The position numbers were made by a program, and so were the translations under genes. Below the pieces are notes generated by a model. It worked only from the letters and a program-made list of their open reading frames with translations. It was not told the DNA's origin and did no database searches. 64,000 nucleotides of DNA, taken from assembly GCA_900471515.1 (NCBI GenBank), contig UCFC01000004.1:186001-250000 (forward strand). The letters are read 5' to 3'. The DNA is from Hyphomicrobiales bacterium (GTDB lineage: Bacteria; Pseudomonadota; Alphaproteobacteria; Rhizobiales; Rhizobiaceae). Of this stretch, positions 8,727 to 18,381 are shown in pieces (within the stretch, counting starts at the first letter, position 1; the number at the start of each line of letters is the position of its first letter).

Positions 8727-11303
8727 TTGCGCTTGACACATTGGCTCTTACGCACCGTTCTTCTGCTGTCGCTGGCTGTCGCCGGCCTGCATCTCGATGG
8801 AAGGGACGCTTTCGCGCAGGCCCCGCAGCCGGCGGCCGAGCCCCAGACGCAGATGCAGACGCAGGCAGCTCCGGCCGCCGAGGCGCCGCTTGCCAACGGC
8901 GCGCTCGACCAGGCGCTGAAGGATATCGACAAGGCCAAGAACGAGCTCGCCTCGCTGCAGGACCGCGTCAAGCAGAATGCCGACAATGACGACGCCCTGG
9001 TCGAACTTGCCGGCAAGGCGGACGAACTCGGCCGCGGCGTCATCGCCACGTCCGTCAGCCTGCGCCCGCGCTTCGACCAGATCAAGAATCGCCTGGCCGA
9101 GCTTGGCGAGCCGCCGAAGGACGGGCAGCCGCCGGAGGCGCAGATCGTCACCGACGAGCGCAACGCGCTGACGTCGGAGCGTTCGCAGATCAATGCGGTC
9201 ACGGGCGACGCCGAGAACCTGTCGATCGCCATCACCAAGCTTTCCAACGAGATCACCACGACGCGGCGCCAGCTTTTTGCCGATACGCTGCTGCGGCGGA
9301 CCGATATTTCCATCTCGGTTCTCGACGATGCGGGCAGCGCCTTCGTGCATGAGGTGGACCAGTTCTCGCAGGCGCTGTCGAGCTGGATCACCTTCGTATG
9401 GAAGTTCAAGCGCTTTCCGCTGTTTGCGGCGATCTTCCTGTCGCTTGGGACGGCATTGATCCTGCTTTCCGGCAGCTACCGGGTTTTCGGCCAGTATTTG
9501 CGGCGCAACGAAAGCGTCGAACAGCCGTCCTATATCAGCCGCCTTGCCTTCGCCTTCTGGTCGACGCTGATCCGGACCGCGGCGCTCGACGTGCTGCTTG
9601 TCACATCCTTCATCTTCCTCGACGGTTTCAACGTGCTGCGGCCGGACATTACGCCGGTCATTGCCGCGCTCTTCGGCTCGATCGGCCTCGTCTATTTCGT
9701 CGGCCGCTTCGTCAACGCCGTCTTTGCGCCGAACGATCCGCCGTGGCGCCTGGTGCGCCTGTCAAACCTCGGGGCGCGCTCGGTCGGCTACTGCCTGATC
9801 GCCATGGCCGTGGTCAACGCGCTCGACTATCTGTTCGGCACCGTCAGCGAGGCGATGGGATCGCCGCTTGTCGTGACCGTGGTGCGCAGCCTGTTTGCGG
9901 CGCTGATTATCGGCCTCATCCTGATCGCCGTTTCCTTCGGCAAGCCGATGCTGGCGAAGAACGGCGATCCGGATGCGCCGGGCCGCCACTGGCCGCGGGG
10001 CATGGGCATCCTGCTGCGCGTGTTCGGCGCCGGGCTGATCCTGACGGCGCTTTCCGGCTATGTGGGGCTTGCCCGCTTCATCGCCACGCAGCTCATCATC
10101 ACCAGCGCCATCATCGTCACCACCTATATCGGCCTGCTGCTCGGCAAGGCGATCTCGCGGCAGGACAATTTCGGCGATACGTTGCTCGGCCGCTTCCTGG
10201 AAACCCGCTTCAAGCTCGGGCCGGTGGCGATCGATCAGGTGGGGCTGGTGGTCGGCCTGCTGATCTATGCGGTGGCGCTACTGACCGGCATTCCGCTGAT
10301 CCTGCTGCTCTGGGGCTTCCATGTGCAGGACCTGCAGCTGCTTGCCTATCGGCTGTTTACCGAAGTGCGGCTCGGCGGCATCAGCATTTCGCTCGTCGGC
10401 ATCTTCACCGGCATCCTGCTTTTTGCCGGCGGCTATCTGGCGACGCGCTGGGTGCAGAAGTGGCTGGACAGCAATGTCATGGCGCGCAGCCATGTCGATC
10501 TCGGCGTGCGCAATTCGGTCAAGACCGGCATCGGCTATCTCGGCGTCGGCGTGGCGGCGATCTTCGGCGTTTCGGCGGCGGGCATCGACCTTTCCAATCT
10601 CGCGCTCGTCGCCTCGGCGCTATCGGTCGGTATCGGTTTCGGCCTGCAGAATATCGTCTCGAATTTCGTCTCGGGCCTCATCCTTTTGGTCGAGCGCCCC
10701 TTCAAGGTGGGCGACCATGTGGTTTCCGGCACGGCCGAAGGCATCGTCAAGCGCATTTCGGTGCGCGCCACCGAAATCGAGACCTTCCGCAAGCAGTCGA
10801 TCATCGTGCCGAATTCGGAGCTTATCAACGGGCTCGTCGGCAACTGGACGCACCGCAACAAGCTCGGGCGTTCGGAAATCCCCGTTTCCGTCAGCTACGA
10901 GGCCGATCCGCGCAAGGTGATGGACATCCTGCTGGAGCTGGCGGCGGCCGTGCCGCTGATCCTGCGCAACCCGGAACCGCATGTCGAATTCCTGCGCTTC
11001 GGTCCCTATTCGCTCGATTTCGAGCTGCGCTTCTTCCTTGCCGACATGGGCGACGGGCTTGCGGTGCGCAACGATCTGAGGATCGAGATCCTCAGGCGCT
11101 TCAAGGCCGAAGGCATCGAGATCCCGCTGCCGCAGAGCGACCTGACCATCCACCGGCAGGCCAATGCGGAGGTGGAGAAGGTGCTTGTCGAAAAGCCGGC
11201 CCGGCCCGAGGCCGCCGAAGCCGAAATCGACGAGGCGGAGGAAGAGGAACAGCCGGTCCGCCAGCTGCGCGGCAAGACGGCGGACGGCAAGCTCAAAGGC
11301 TGA
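8727..11303 (+). CDS. large MscS-type mechanosensitive channel with N-terminal DUF3772 region
   Basis: An 858-residue protein. A signal peptide (about 1-30, ending GRDAFAQ) is followed by a periplasmic coiled-coil region (about 60-215) corresponding to DUF3772, then about 9-11 transmembrane helices and the C-terminal MscS core: the pore helix LALVASALSVGIGFGLQN, VSNFVSGLILL and the beta domain beginning VERPFKVGDHVV. The tail is Glu/Ala-rich. It is comparable to MscK/YbiO-type long channels that release solutes on hypo-osmotic shock. The start is a TTG at 8727; upstream in-frame ATGs are absent. Monocistronic in appearance, with 100 bases to the next small gene. Confidence 0.9.
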   Translation: MRLTHWLLRTVLLLSLAVAGLHLDGRDAFAQAPQPAAEPQTQMQTQAAPAAEAPLANGALDQALKDIDKAKNELASLQDRVKQNADNDDALVELAGKADELGRGVIATSVSLRPRFDQIKNRLAELGEPPKDGQPPEAQIVTDERNALTSERSQINAVTGDAENLSIAITKLSNEITTTRRQLFADTLLRRTDISISVLDDAGSAFVHEVDQFSQALSSWITFVWKFKRFPLFAAIFLSLGTALILLSGSYRVFGQYLRRNESVEQPSYISRLAFAFWSTLIRTAALDVLLVTSFIFLDGFNVLRPDITPVIAALFGSIGLVYFVGRFVNAVFAPNDPPWRLVRLSNLGARSVGYCLIAMAVVNALDYLFGTVSEAMGSPLVVTVVRSLFAALIIGLILIAVSFGKPMLAKNGDPDAPGRHWPRGMGILLRVFGAGLILTALSGYVGLARFIATQLIITSAIIVTTYIGLLLGKAISRQDNFGDTLLGRFLETRFKLGPVAIDQVGLVVGLLIYAVALLTGIPLILLLWGFHVQDLQLLAYRLFTEVRLGGISISLVGIFTGILLFAGGYLATRWVQKWLDSNVMARSHVDLGVRNSVKTGIGYLGVGVAAIFGVSAAGIDLSNLALVASALSVGIGFGLQNIVSNFVSGLILLVERPFKVGDHVVSGTAEGIVKRISVRATEIETFRKQSIIVPNSELINGLVGNWTHRNKLGRSEIPVSVSYEADPRKVMDILLELAAAVPLILRNPEPHVEFLRFGPYSLDFELRFFLADMGDGLAVRNDLRIEILRRFKAEGIEIPLPQSDLTIHRQANAEVEKVLVEKPARPEAAEAEIDEAEEEEQPVRQLRGKTADGKLKG

Positions 11304-11403
11304 ACGGGGCATTCAGCGCTCGTTCACGGGTCTGCGCTATAAGCTGGAGCATCCGATCGCCGCCTTTGCGGCGACGAGCGCTCCAGGGGAGGGCGTGCAG
11401 CCT

Positions 11404-11679
11404 ATGTCGCATGTCGTGGCACGATCCGCAGTCGCATTTCTTCTTCTCCTTTCCGCGGCCGCTCCGGCGCTTGCCGCCTCCGTCACCAACAAGGATGACG
11501 CGCCGGTGGTGCTGACCGTCACCGAGGGCGGCAACCGCGTGGAGGTCGTCGTGGATGCCGGCGCATCCGAGCGGATCTGCCCCTCCGGATGTTTCATGAC
11601 GACGCCCGACGGCGACCGGATCGGGCTTTCCGGCGACGAGACGATCGAGATCGTCAAGGGCTCGGCCGTCGTCAAGTAA
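11404..11679 (+). CDS. small secreted protein of unknown function
   Basis: A 91-residue protein with a clear signal peptide (hydrophobic residues about 7-20, cleavage near ALAAS). The mature part of about 70 residues carries two cysteines close together (ERICPSGCFM), possibly a disulfide. I do not recognise the family. The open frame extends upstream into the tail of the MscS gene but only the ATG at 11404 gives a sensible signal peptide; AGGGGAGGG-like sequence lies upstream. Confidence 0.7.
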   Translation: MSHVVARSAVAFLLLLSAAAPALAASVTNKDDAPVVLTVTEGGNRVEVVVDAGASERICPSGCFMTTPDGDRIGLSGDETIEIVKGSAVVK

Positions 11680-11879
11680 CGGCGGTTCCGGCTGCGGCGC
11701 CGCTGGTTTTGCGATTTTTCGAGGCTTGCGGCTTTTGACGCTTGTCTATTTGCGCCTCGTCGCGGCAAGCTTTTCCCATGTCGTAAACAGGCCTCTTGCG
11801 GCGCATGCCTCGCGGCATAGTTCGCGACATGGTTCGTCCGGGCCGGGCTCGGACATTCGGTTGAAGAGGGTATTTCTCC

Positions 11880-14393
11880 ATGAAGTCACATGCGCGGGCA
11901 GTGGTCATCGGCGGCGGCGTGGTCGGCGTTTCGACGCTCTATCACCTTGCGAAGAAGGGGTGGGGCGACAGCGTGCTCATCGAGCGCAAGGAGCTGACGT
12001 CAGGCTCGACCTGGCACGCGGCGGGCCTGCTGCCGCTCTTCAACATGAGCTATTCGGTCGGCCAGATCCATAAATATTCCGTGCGCTTCTATCAGGAACT
12101 GCAGCAGGAGACCGGCATGAATGTCGGTTTCAGCCAGGTCTCCAATATCCGTCTCGCCCGCACCAAGGACCGCTGGGACGAATATATGTATTATGCCGGC
12201 ATTGCCGAGACGATCGGCGTCAAGGTCAATATCCTGACCCCGGAGCAGGTGAAGGAAATCTGGCCGCTCTGCGAGACCGACGGGCTTCTCGGCGCCATCC
12301 AGCATCCCGATGACGGCTATATCCAGCCGGCCGATCTCACCCAGGCGCTTGCCAAGGGTGCGCGCGACCGGGGTGCTGCGATCTACCGCAACACGACCGT
12401 CACCGCCATCGAACAGCAGCCCGACGGGCTCTGGAAGGTGACGACGGACAAGGGCGAGATCACCGCCGAACACGTCATCTCCTGCACCGGCAACTTTGCC
12501 CGCAAGACCGGCGAGATGGTGGGCATCAACATTCCGGTCATCCCGGTCGAGCACCAGTATATCGTCACCGAGCCGCATCCCGACATTCTGGCACGCAAGG
12601 CCAAGGGCCTGCCGGAAATGGGCGTGTTGCGCGAATCCGACAGCGCCTGGTACATGCGCGAGGAAAACGGCGGCCTGCTGCTTGGCCCCTACGAGCACGG
12701 CGCGCCGGCCTGTTATGTCAACGGTCCGTCCGACGACAGCGAATACGAGCTGTTCCAGGAGGACCTGGAGCGGCTGATGCCGCATATCGAAACGGCGATC
12801 GCCCGCGTGCCGGCCTTCGGCGAAGTCGGCATCAAGAAAGTCTATAACGGCGCCATCGCCTATACGCCCGACGGCAACCCGATCGTCGGCCCCGCGCCGG
12901 GGCTGAAGAACTTCTGGCTGAACGAAGGCCATTCCTTCGGCATTACGGCTGCCGGCGGCGCCGGCTGGCAGCTGGCCGAATGGATCGTCGACGGCGAGCC
13001 GACCGTCGACATGATGGGCGTCGATCCGCGCCGCTTCGGCCCCTATGCCAAGGAAGGCTATCTCATCGCCAAGAACGAGGAGGCCTATGCCAACGTCTTC
13101 ACCATGCATTATCCGGACGAGGAGCGCGCGGCTGCCCGTCCGCTGAAGACGACGCCGGTCTACGACCGGCTGAAGAAGCTCGGCGCCGTCTTCGGCTCCG
13201 TCTACGGCTGGGAGCGCGCCAACTGGTTTGCGCCCGAAGGTTACGACCTGCCGAAGGACCAGATCGGCGTCGGCGCCGACGTGCTGACCAACCACAATCA
13301 CTCGGCGCCGACCGAAGACGGCCGCATTCTGGAAAGATGGTCCTTCCGCCGCTCGAACTATTTCGAGCATGTCGGCAACGAGGTCCTGAACGTCCATAAA
13401 AATGTCGGTGTGCTCGACATGTCGGCCTTCGCCAAGGCGCTGGTGACCGGCCCCGGCGCGCGCGAATGGCTGGAATCGATCTTTGCCAATGCGATCCCGA
13501 AGAAGCGCGGGCGCATCGCGCTCTGCCACATGCTGACCAAGGAAGGCGGCGTGCGCGCAGAGTTCACCGTCTATGAAAGCGCCCCCGGCACCTTCTACCT
13601 CGTCTCGGCCGGCGCCTACGAGGCGCATGACCACGACTATATGCGCAAGCTCCTGCCGGCTGACGGCAGCGTCAAGTTCACGCCGATCACCCAGGCCTGG
13701 GGCGTGCTGGTGCTTGCCGGCCCGAAATCGCGCGACGTGCTGAAGAAGCTGACGCGCACCAGCCTCGACAACAAGGATTTCCCCTGGCTGTCCGGCAAGG
13801 AGATCTCGGTCGGCGCGGCGAGCGCCCATGCGCTGCGCGTCAATTTCGTCGGCGAGCTCGGCTGGGAACTGCATCACCCGATCGAGATGCAGAACTATAT
13901 TTTCGACAAGCTGATGGAAGCCGGCGCCGAATTCGGCATCAAGCCCTTCGGCATCCGCGCCATGCTGTCCATGTCGGTGGAGAAGTCCTACCGCCTGATC
14001 CCGCGCGAAATGTCGATCGAGTACAATGCCTATGAATCCGGCCTCGACCGCTTCATCAAGCCGGAGAAGCAGTTCCTCGGCCGCGACGGCCTGCTGGCCT
14101 ACAAGGAGAAGGGCCTGAAGTGGAACTTCGCAACACTCGTCGTCGAGACCGGCAACGATGTCGATGCGCGCGGTTCCGAGGCGATCTACAACGAGGCGGG
14201 CGAGCTTGTCGGGCGCGCCACCAACGGCACGTTCGGCTTCCGCATCAACCGGTCGCTCGCACTTGCCATGCTGCGGCCCGACTATGCCAAGGAAGGTACG
14301 AAGCTGAAGATCAAGATCCTCGGCACGACCTATAATGCCACCGTCGTCGGCGAGAGCCCGTTCGACGCCGAGAATGCGGCCCTTAGAAGCTGA
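11880..14393 (+). CDS. GcvT-type FAD oxidoreductase, dimethylglycine/sarcosine dehydrogenase-like
   Basis: An 837-residue cytosolic flavoprotein. Residues about 5-380 form a DAO-type FAD domain: VVIGGGVVGVSTLYHLAKKG dinucleotide fold and GSTWHAAGLLP, where the His corresponds to the residue carrying covalent FAD in mammalian dimethylglycine and sarcosine dehydrogenases. The C-terminal half has the GcvT folate-binding fold. Such enzymes demethylate N-methyl amino acids and pass the one-carbon unit to tetrahydrofolate. The exact substrate is not readable. The GlxA/AraC regulator at 17058 is of the type that controls betaine/carnitine catabolism, but two signalling genes lie between. Followed by a strong terminator. 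Confidence 0.88.
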   Translation: MKSHARAVVIGGGVVGVSTLYHLAKKGWGDSVLIERKELTSGSTWHAAGLLPLFNMSYSVGQIHKYSVRFYQELQQETGMNVGFSQVSNIRLARTKDRWDEYMYYAGIAETIGVKVNILTPEQVKEIWPLCETDGLLGAIQHPDDGYIQPADLTQALAKGARDRGAAIYRNTTVTAIEQQPDGLWKVTTDKGEITAEHVISCTGNFARKTGEMVGINIPVIPVEHQYIVTEPHPDILARKAKGLPEMGVLRESDSAWYMREENGGLLLGPYEHGAPACYVNGPSDDSEYELFQEDLERLMPHIETAIARVPAFGEVGIKKVYNGAIAYTPDGNPIVGPAPGLKNFWLNEGHSFGITAAGGAGWQLAEWIVDGEPTVDMMGVDPRRFGPYAKEGYLIAKNEEAYANVFTMHYPDEERAAARPLKTTPVYDRLKKLGAVFGSVYGWERANWFAPEGYDLPKDQIGVGADVLTNHNHSAPTEDGRILERWSFRRSNYFEHVGNEVLNVHKNVGVLDMSAFAKALVTGPGAREWLESIFANAIPKKRGRIALCHMLTKEGGVRAEFTVYESAPGTFYLVSAGAYEAHDHDYMRKLLPADGSVKFTPITQAWGVLVLAGPKSRDVLKKLTRTSLDNKDFPWLSGKEISVGAASAHALRVNFVGELGWELHHPIEMQNYIFDKLMEAGAEFGIKPFGIRAMLSMSVEKSYRLIPREMSIEYNAYESGLDRFIKPEKQFLGRDGLLAYKEKGLKWNFATLVVETGNDVDARGSEAIYNEAGELVGRATNGTFGFRINRSLALAMLRPDYAKEGTKLKIKILGTTYNATVVGESPFDAENAALRS

Positions 14394-14419
14394 ATTATTA
14401 AGCATATGAAGAAGAAATG

Positions 14420-14446
14420 GGCGGCCGATGCTTCGGCCGCCTTTTT
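14420..14446 (+). terminator. rho-independent terminator after the flavoprotein gene
   Basis: A perfect 9-bp stem (14420-14428 with 14433-14441), 4-base loop and a run of five T form a canonical intrinsic terminator 27 bases after the stop at 14393. Confidence 0.88.
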
Positions 14447-14540
14447 CATAGCTGGCTATGGCTCGCCGATTAACAATTACTCAAACGAATTCATGTAACC
14501 GTTCCGTTCGGGGACAGAATTTCCACTTTAAAGGTTTGCC

Positions 14541-15371
14541 ATGGCGTTTCTAGGTATTTCGGGAATGCAATATTCCGGAGAAATGTTTGCCGGCGCGCGT
14601 ATTATCCTCGCTGAAGATTCGAACGTCTTCACCTCGATGATCGGAAAGCGCCTGAAGGAGCTCTTCGATATCGAAGTCGAGATCTGCCGCACCTTTGAGG
14701 AACTGCAGCTCTCCTACGACAAATCTTCCGAGCCGATCACGCTCGCGATCTCCAACATCAACCTGCCGGGCGCCGAAAACGGCGAGGCGCTGGAATATCT
14801 GGTCGATCTGTCGATCCCGACGATCGTCTTCACCGGCACCTTCCAGGAAGGCATGCGCGACAAGCTGCTGGCCAAGGATATCGTCGACTATATCCTCAAG
14901 GACAATGTCTTTGCCGTCGACCTGCTGGCGGAATCGATCTGCCGCTTCCTGACCAACCACCGCCACCACGTGCTGATCGTCGACGATAGCGCCACTGCCC
15001 GCGCGCTGCTGTCGAGCCGCCTGAAGCGCTATAATTTCCGCGTCAGCACCGCCGAGAACGGCGCCAAGGCGCTGGAGATCCTCAAGGCCAACCGCGATAT
15101 CGGCCTGATGGTCACGGACTACAACATGCCCGACATCGACGGCTTCGAGCTGACGCGCCGCATCCGCGCGTCGATCGGCTCGCACGAGCTGCGCATCATC
15201 GGCGTTTCCTCCTCTTCCAACCGCCTGCTGTCGGCACGGTTCCTGAAGGCCGGCGGCAACGATTTCATGCTGCGCCCGTTCATCGACGAGGAGTTCTACT
15301 GCCGCGTCAACCAGAACCTGGACACGCTCCTGCAGATCCAGTCCATGCGCAAGGTGCGCGCCGTTGCCTGA
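14541..15371 (+). CDS. double-receiver response regulator, first receiver degenerate
   Basis: A 276-residue protein made of two CheY-like receivers and no output domain. Receiver 1 (about 18-138) has the acidic pair in LAEDSN but the phosphoacceptor position is Asn72 (ISNINLPG), so it should not be phosphorylated in the usual way. Receiver 2 (about 143-265) is complete: IVDDSA, Asp193 in VTDYNMPD and Arg-Pro in place of the usual Lys-Pro (MLRPF). It is co-linear, residue for residue in spacing, with the first two domains of the next gene, so the two arose by duplication with loss or gain of the GGDEF domain. Probably a signalling partner or competitor for the diguanylate cyclase. Confidence 0.88.
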   Translation: MAFLGISGMQYSGEMFAGARIILAEDSNVFTSMIGKRLKELFDIEVEICRTFEELQLSYDKSSEPITLAISNINLPGAENGEALEYLVDLSIPTIVFTGTFQEGMRDKLLAKDIVDYILKDNVFAVDLLAESICRFLTNHRHHVLIVDDSATARALLSSRLKRYNFRVSTAENGAKALEILKANRDIGLMVTDYNMPDIDGFELTRRIRASIGSHELRIIGVSSSSNRLLSARFLKAGGNDFMLRPFIDEEFYCRVNQNLDTLLQIQSMRKVRAVA

Positions 15372-15564
15372 CCCGGCCGCACAGATGAGCGACAGGGGTG
15401 CCGCCCGATGATCGGCCTGCACCGGGGCGGCGCATATTTATGCAATCACAAGTGTTGCCGTCGCCATTTGTCCCCTTCACGGAAGATGGGCTCTCGGTTA
15501 TCGTCCCGCGCGTTACGAGAAAGGGCGAGTCGAGCCCTTCGGGCGTGTGGGGGGATAGGCTGCT

Positions 15565-16896
15565 GTGACGTTCGAGGGGGAGTTTCAGCGAGATGTTTCG
15601 GGTCCTCGGTTCGGGGGCGTTCGCATACTGCTGGTTGAAGATTCCCGGATGTTCTCGGCCGTGCTGTGCCATCGGTTCCAGACCGAGCTCAACCTCAACG
15701 TCAAATGCTGCCCTTCGCTGAAGGCGCTGCGCGAGGAGCTTTCGCAGGAAGGCCATGACTACAGCATGGCCGTGGTCGATCTGAACCTGCCGGATTCGCC
15801 CTATGGCGAGGCGCTGGACTGCGCGATCGAACACCATATTCCGACCATCGTCTTTACCGCCACGTTCGATCTCAACACGCGCGCCCGCATCCTGGAGCGC
15901 AACGTCATCGACTATGTGCTGAAGGACAACGAATTCGCGCTCGACAATCTGGTCGCGACGGTGCGCCGGGCACTGATGAACCGCAAGACGCGCGTGCTCG
16001 TGGTCGACGACGTCGCTTCGGCGCGCCAGGCGCTGGTGGATCTGCTCAAGGCCCAGCAATATCTGGTCGTCGAGGCGAGTTCCGGGCTCGAGGCGCTCGC
16101 GACGCTGGAAACCTATAGCGACATCGAACTCGTCGTCACCGACCACCACATGCCCGACATGAGCGGCTACGAGCTGACGCGGCGCATCCGCCACCGGTTC
16201 GGCTCGGACAAGATGCGGGTGATCGGCGTATCTTCCTCGAACGACCGCATGCTCTCGGCGAGTTTCCTGAAGGCCGGGGCCAGCGATTTCGTCTACCGGC
16301 CGTTCGTGGCCGAAGAGCTGCAGTGCCGCATCGCCAACAATGTCGAGACGCTGACGCAGATGAAGCAGCTGCGCGCGGCGGCCGCCTGCGATTACCTGAC
16401 CGGCCTCTACAATAGGCGCTACTTCTACGACAACGGCCCGAAGCTGGTGAACGAGTGCCTGCGCCTGAAATTGCCGAGCTCGGTCGCCATTCTCGATATC
16501 GACCATTTCAAGCGGCTGAACGACACCTACGGCCACGAAATCGGCGACAGGGTGCTGAAGGCCGTCGCAGACAGGTTGCATGCGATTTTCGAAGGCAGCG
16601 ACAATCTTCTCTCACGCCTTGGCGGGGAGGAATTCGCCATCCTCTTCCCGCAGATGGATTCGCTGGCCGCCACCAAGCTCTGCGACGAGATCCGTTCGGA
16701 TATTTCCCGCCTCAGGGTGACGGCCGACGACGAGGACCTTGGCGTGACGGTATCGATCGGGGTCGCCGAGATTGCCGGCTACGAGACGTTCGAAAATCAT
16801 CTGAATGCGGCCGACCAGTTTCTCTACATGGCCAAGCACAAGGGGCGCAACCTTGTCTATTCCGATGCCAGGATGACGGAAGAGGCGGCGCAGTAG
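15565..16896 (+). CDS. PleD-like REC-REC-GGEEF diguanylate cyclase
   Basis: A 443-residue cytosolic protein. Receiver 1 (about 18-138) has Asp72 in VDLNLPD; receiver 2 (about 143-262) has Asp193 in VTDHHMPD; the GGDEF domain (about 272-440) begins DYLTGLYNRRYF and has GGEEF at 353-357, with DIDHFKRLND metal/nucleotide motif. It therefore should make cyclic di-GMP. The segment before GGEEF reads EGSDNLLSRL, so a standard RxxD inhibitory site at the usual 5-residue distance is absent. The start is GTG 15565 with a G-rich site (GGGGGGAT, 15549-15556) upstream. Same architecture as Caulobacter PleD; orthology not established. Confidence 0.9.
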   Translation: MTFEGEFQRDVSGPRFGGVRILLVEDSRMFSAVLCHRFQTELNLNVKCCPSLKALREELSQEGHDYSMAVVDLNLPDSPYGEALDCAIEHHIPTIVFTATFDLNTRARILERNVIDYVLKDNEFALDNLVATVRRALMNRKTRVLVVDDVASARQALVDLLKAQQYLVVEASSGLEALATLETYSDIELVVTDHHMPDMSGYELTRRIRHRFGSDKMRVIGVSSSNDRMLSASFLKAGASDFVYRPFVAEELQCRIANNVETLTQMKQLRAAAACDYLTGLYNRRYFYDNGPKLVNECLRLKLPSSVAILDIDHFKRLNDTYGHEIGDRVLKAVADRLHAIFEGSDNLLSRLGGEEFAILFPQMDSLAATKLCDEIRSDISRLRVTADDEDLGVTVSIGVAEIAGYETFENHLNAADQFLYMAKHKGRNLVYSDARMTEEAAQ

Positions 16897-16947
16897 AACC
16901 GCTGCCGTCTTGTCGTCATTGCCACGGTCGCCCTTGCCTGTCGCCGT

Positions 16948-16969
16948 GCCCGGGCTTGTCCCGAGCATG
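16948..16969. repeat. fragment of a rhizobial palindromic repeat
   Basis: The 21 bases starting GCCCGGGCTTGTCCC are repeated, in inverse orientation, at 55743-55763 in the larger palindromic element near adhXL. This copy appears truncated and lies between the convergent dgc and glxA-type genes. Confidence 0.6.
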
Positions 16970-17014
16970 GCGGAGGAGGGGGGGCGCCCTCGCAAATCAA
17001 AGAGATGCCCAGAG

Positions 17015-17042
17015 AAAAAGGCGGCCGCTACGCCGCCTTTCA
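17015..17042 (-). terminator. bidirectional terminator between convergent genes
   Basis: AAAGGCGGC (17017-17025) pairs with GCCGCCTTT (17032-17040) around a 6-base loop. On the minus strand the stem is followed by further T residues (TTTTTCTCT), so it best serves the GlxA/AraC gene; on the plus strand it can also end the cyclase transcript. Confidence 0.8.
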
Positions 17043-17057
17043 TGTTCAGTTATTGTC

Positions 17058-18092
17058 TCAGGCCGCAACCGCCTGCTGGCGCGCCGTTGCCATGGTCATC
17101 TTGCGGTCGGCGCGCTCCTGCTGCGGGGAGCGCTGGTAGAGTTCGCGATAACACTTGGAGAAGTGCGAGGCGGAGACGAAGCCGCAGGCGACGGCGACTT
17201 CGACGACCGGCATGGAGGACTGAACCAGAAGGTGGCGGGCGCGGTCGAGGCGGATTTCCAGATAGTAGCGGGCGGGGGACCGGCCCATTTCCTGGCGGAA
17301 CAGGCGCTCGATCTGGCGGCGCGACAGGCCCGCACCTTCGGCGATCTCCAGCAGCGACAGCGGCTCGGCGAGATTGCCTTCCATCAGTTCGATGATCGAC
17401 AGCACCTTGGCGTTCTGGACGCCGAGGCGGGCGCGCAGCGGCAGGCGCTGGCGGTCGTGCGGGTTGCGCACGCGGTCGGTCAGGTGCTGCTCGCAGATGC
17501 GGTTGACGAGGCTTTCGCCGAAATCCTCGCCGACGAGGTTCAGCATCATGTCGAGCGAGGCGGTGCCGCCGGCGCAGGTATAGAGATTGTTGTCGATCTC
17601 GTAGAGATCGGCATAGACCTCGGCCTGCGGGAAGGCCTCGGAGAAGCCCGGCAGGTTTTCCCAGTGGATGGCGCAGCGCTTGCCGTTCAGCAGACCCGCC
17701 TGGGCAAGCACATGCGCGCCCGTACAGAGCGACCCGACGGCGACGCCGCGATTGTAGGATTCGCGCAGCCAGGCGTTGACGGACTTGTTGTTGAAGGTTT
17801 CGACATCGATGCCGGAACAGACGAGCACCATGCCCGGACGGTTTTCACCGGCAAGATGGCGGCGCTCTTCGGCGAGCGAGGAATTGGCCTCCACGCCGAT
17901 GCCGCAGGAGGAATAGACCTTTTCGCCGTCGACAGAACTCAGACGCCACGTATAGGCGGGATAACCGAGCATGCGGTTTGCGATGCGCAGCGTATCGACC
18001 GCCGCCGAAAAGGGCAGCATGGTGAATTGCGGCACCATGAAGAAGACTATGGAACGTTTCTTGAGCTGCATCTTGTTCATTGGAAAATCCAT
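17058..18092 (-). CDS. GlxA family AraC-type transcriptional regulator
   Basis: A 344-residue regulator (if started at 18092). The N-terminal half is a DJ-1/PfpI (class I glutamine amidotransferase-like) ligand domain with SLCTGAHVLAQAGLLNG; the C-terminal half is an AraC double HTH (SLLEIAEGAGLSRRQIERLF and VVEVAVACGFVSASHFSKCY). This composition is shared with GbdR, CdhR and ArgR-type regulators of betaine, carnitine and arginine use, so a role in methylated-amine use with the flavoprotein at 11880 is an attractive inference but not shown. The frame is open to 18161; ATGs at 18161, 18110, 18092 and 18080 are all possible and none has a strong ribosome-binding site. Confidence 0.87.
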   Translation of the reverse strand: MDFPMNKMQLKKRSIVFFMVPQFTMLPFSAAVDTLRIANRMLGYPAYTWRLSSVDGEKVYSSCGIGVEANSSLAEERRHLAGENRPGMVLVCSGIDVETFNNKSVNAWLRESYNRGVAVGSLCTGAHVLAQAGLLNGKRCAIHWENLPGFSEAFPQAEVYADLYEIDNNLYTCAGGTASLDMMLNLVGEDFGESLVNRICEQHLTDRVRNPHDRQRLPLRARLGVQNAKVLSIIELMEGNLAEPLSLLEIAEGAGLSRRQIERLFRQEMGRSPARYYLEIRLDRARHLLVQSSMPVVEVAVACGFVSASHFSKCYRELYQRSPQQERADRKMTMATARQQAVAA

Positions 18093-18294
18093 GCTCGAGG
18101 GCGACTGCATATTGGTCGCGTGGAATGCGTCGTTCCGATGTTCTAAAAGCGACACTGGCATGGATAAATGCGGCTAGGAAGAGCAAATCTGCGACATCGC
18201 CGGTGATCGGCGGCGCGAGCCGGGCAAGCGGTGCGGCTGCGGCGCGGCAGCGCCATGAAATCGGGCGGGAAAATGCGGGCTGCGGATATGAAGA

Positions 18295-18326
18295 AGGCGG
18301 TGCTGCTTGGGACAGGCACCGCCTTT
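18295..18326 (-). terminator. hairpin downstream of DUF1127 gene
   Basis: AGGCGGTGC (18295-18303) pairs with GCACCGCCT (18316-18324) around a 12-base loop. On the minus strand it is followed by TTCTT, about 60 bases past the DUF1127 stop, consistent with a terminator. Confidence 0.55.
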
Positions 18327-18381
18327 AGCTTGGGAGGTATGTCGCATTCATTGCATGGTCTTGCATTCACGAGCCCTGTCG

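Noticed and set aside
12000..14405. 801-codon open frame antisense to the flavoprotein gene
   Set aside because: Shadow frame; no domain and covers exactly a well-conserved gene.
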